DNA from: Neisseriaceae bacterium | GTDB lineage: Bacteria > Pseudomonadota > Gammaproteobacteria > Burkholderiales > UBA11063 | DNA length: 8,096 bases | Direction of reading: 5' to 3' | Assembly (NCBI GenBank): GCA_947499925.1 | Contig: CANMQR010000015.1 | Span: 1 to 8,096, forward strand | Part shown: piece by piece, positions 6,643 through 8,096 of the stretch | How the letters are laid out: the number at the start of each line of letters is the position of its first letter | How positions within the stretch are numbered: the first letter of the stretch is position 1 | Notes under the pieces: generated by a model | What the model was told of the DNA's origin: nothing | Seen by the model: the letters and a program-made list of their open reading frames with translations, nothing else | Databases searched by the model: none | Position numbers and translations under genes: made by a program

Positions 6643-8096
6643 ATATTGATCTATCCTCATATTGGAAACCACGTATTGCCGCTACTTCATCACTAAATGC
6701 TGGACTTGATTGCAATTGGTCAGCAAATTTATCTTTAAAATATGGAAAGGCATGAGCCAATAAATTAGCATAAGCCAAAGACCCTTTGGTATCACCAATA
6801 ACCTTATGACTAATAATTTGTTTGAAAATAGCTCCTGGATACGGAACTACATTGGCCAATTTATCAACATATTTAACCTGATCTTCCGGTGACATTGCCG
6901 CATTTGTTTTTGGCGATGTAGGCAATATATAATTGTCCATCACTAAAAGTGCCGGCATTGCCCATATTGAGTCACTGTCCGCAAACTTTTCTAGCTGCTG
7001 TAGATTATTAGCATAATCATCAGCATCTTCAGGTACTTGAGTATAAGTTAACATTTGATTATACGTTTGGATATTCAAATAACCAACACCTAAAAACACT
7101 AATAAAACTAAAGTTGCAATCCCTTTAATTGTTTTTGAGTTATCAATTTGATAAATAGGTTTATCAAGTGATAAAAACAATATAAAAAACATCAAGAAGT
7201 ATGCGTACCATAATGGATACTGAAAGAAACTTTGACCAAAAATTGTCAGTATCATAAAAGCAACAAATAATGTATGATAATTATTAAAATTCTTAAACAT
7301 CCGATATAATGAATATCCAAAACCATATACCATTGTTATTGCAAACCCAATTATTCCAGTCTCAGCCAAAATATTTAACGGACTATTATGGCTATGAGTA
7401 TATAATGCAGAATTTGCAGGAATATACATAAAGCGTTCTGTATTCATTAGATAAATTGCTTCGTGAGGATACTGGTACCAGCCAATCCCAAAAATAGGAT
7501 GGTGGATAAAAATAATAATATCTTTGTACCACTCATAAAAACGTCTATACGTTGATTGACCGATGTTACTTTCACTAAATCTATATAAGCCAGAATTAGC
7601 ATCGGCATGACTAGTTGAAAAAGCTGCTATTATTTTAGGTAAAAAGGCTTCTAATATAAATAAGCCAACAATCATTGAGAGGATCAAAACCAATACCTGC
7701 CTATTGTTAGTCAGGTGTTTTTTGCGATTAAAAATCATAAAACCGATAGTTGCTAATAACGCTAGAATAAAATATACAAATGATGTACGTGAAGTATTAA
7801 CTGTAATGATAAATCCAAAAAATAATGCATACAGTGCAAATACAGCTAAATTAATCTGGCGAATAAAATACAGATATGCCAAGGCAAAAACACCAATTGA
7901 AATAAAGTCAGCATAATCATTTTTCTGCCCAATATTACCAAATATATTTGAGTCACTACTACCACCAAATAACATGTAGTCTCTATAGTTTGCGGCTTGT
8001 CCCGTATACTGTAAAAACCCATATATAGCTTGAATTGTCACACTAATTAATACTGCCCAAGCAATTTGTTTGATGATTTTTGCTTGAATTTCTTCA
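6623..8096 (-). CDS. O-antigen ligase/PglL-like polytopic membrane protein (5' end outside window)
   Basis: The frame is open to the right edge, so the GTG at 8041 is probably an internal Val and the true start lies outside. Residues are numbered from that GTG (472 aa). At least eight hydrophobic segments are visible (about 43-60, 64-81, 87-104, 115-132, 225-245, 257-275, 276-291, 305-323). Between the fourth and fifth lies a large loop with HHPIFGIGWYQYP (180-192) and THSHNSPLNILAETG (215-229), the Wzy/WaaL/PglL pattern; a conserved loop histidine is needed in characterised members. QYPLWYAYFL (274-283) and a soluble tail of about 150 residues resemble the Wzy_C_2 architecture of PglL-type enzymes. 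These transfer lipid-linked glycans in the periplasm to pilins or other proteins (PglL), to lipid A core (WaaL), or polymerise them (Wzy). PglL-like is my best guess; the acceptor cannot be read from sequence. clpP follows after 66 bases. Confidence 0.85.
   Translation of the reverse strand, partial: EEIQAKIIKQIAWAVLISVTIQAIYGFLQYTGQAANYRDYMLFGGSSDSNIFGNIGQKNDYADFISIGVFALAYLYFIRQINLAVFALYALFFGFIITVNTSRTSFVYFILALLATIGFMIFNRKKHLTNNRQVLVLILSMIVGLFILEAFLPKIIAAFSTSHADANSGLYRFSESNIGQSTYRRFYEWYKDIIIFIHHPIFGIGWYQYPHEAIYLMNTERFMYIPANSALYTHSHNSPLNILAETGIIGFAITMVYGFGYSLYRMFKNFNNYHTLFVAFMILTIFGQSFFQYPLWYAYFLMFFILFLSLDKPIYQIDNSKTIKGIATLVLLVFLGVGYLNIQTYNQMLTYTQVPEDADDYANNLQQLEKFADSDSIWAMPALLVMDNYILPTSPKTNAAMSPEDQVKYVDKLANVVPYPGAIFKQIISHKVIGDTKGSLAYANLLAHAFPYFKDKFADQLQSSPAFSDEVAAIRGFQYEDRSIFAKKLK

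Noticed and set aside
8039..8041. GTG at 8041 as start of the PglL-like gene
   Set aside because: The frame stays open to 8096 and the upstream codons continue a membrane segment, so the gene more likely begins outside the window.
1..8096. CRISPR array, insertion sequence, tRNA or rRNA
   Set aside because: I saw no regularly spaced repeats, transposase motifs, terminal repeats or recognisable RNA genes on either strand, judged by eye only.

Overview
The window comes from an AT-rich proteobacterial chromosome. All six well-supported genes, plus one partial gene at the left edge, lie on the minus strand, so transcription runs from high to low coordinates. Gene families and protein wording point to a low-GC betaproteobacterium, possibly near Neisseriales. 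The signs are a PglL/Wzy-type glycosyl-transfer membrane protein, a ClpX N-terminus of the form C-x2-C...HLIEG...C-x2-C, a NusA with two C-terminal acidic repeats, and an IF2 with two IF2_N domains. The taxonomic call is an inference; no rRNA or other marker is present.

Layout in transcription order: (1) 8096-6623, an O-antigen ligase/PglL-like membrane protein whose 5' end lies outside the window; (2) 6556-5933 clpP and 5936-4707 clpX, overlapping by 4 bases (ATGA); (3) a 110-base gap holding a sigma70-like promoter followed by an intrinsic terminator hairpin; (4) 4596-4153 rimP, 4150-2666 nusA and 2655-148 infB, tightly packed with gaps of 2 and 10 bases; (5) 179-1, the start of a putative lipoprotein with a PEGA-like segment, overlapping the end of infB by 32 bases.

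Two functional modules sit side by side. ClpX unfolds substrates and feeds them to ClpP. RimP, NusA and IF2 are the classic operon linking 30S maturation, transcription elongation/termination and translation initiation. The most informative non-coding signal is the rimP leader. Its terminator lies downstream of the operon's apparent promoter, only about 20 bases before the rimP start, so it should act on the operon's own transcripts as an attenuator as well as on clpPX read-through. Because NusA modulates termination, feedback control is plausible.

Most of the window is core housekeeping sequence, and I see no new defence system, mobile element, CRISPR array or RNA gene. The points worth a second look are the attenuator-like leader, a perfect 10-bp inverted repeat inside the lipoprotein signal-peptide region, the replacement of the last Gly in the NusA KH1 GXXG motif by Asn, and unusual gene neighbours (no tig before clpP, no lon after clpX, no rbfA directly after infB).
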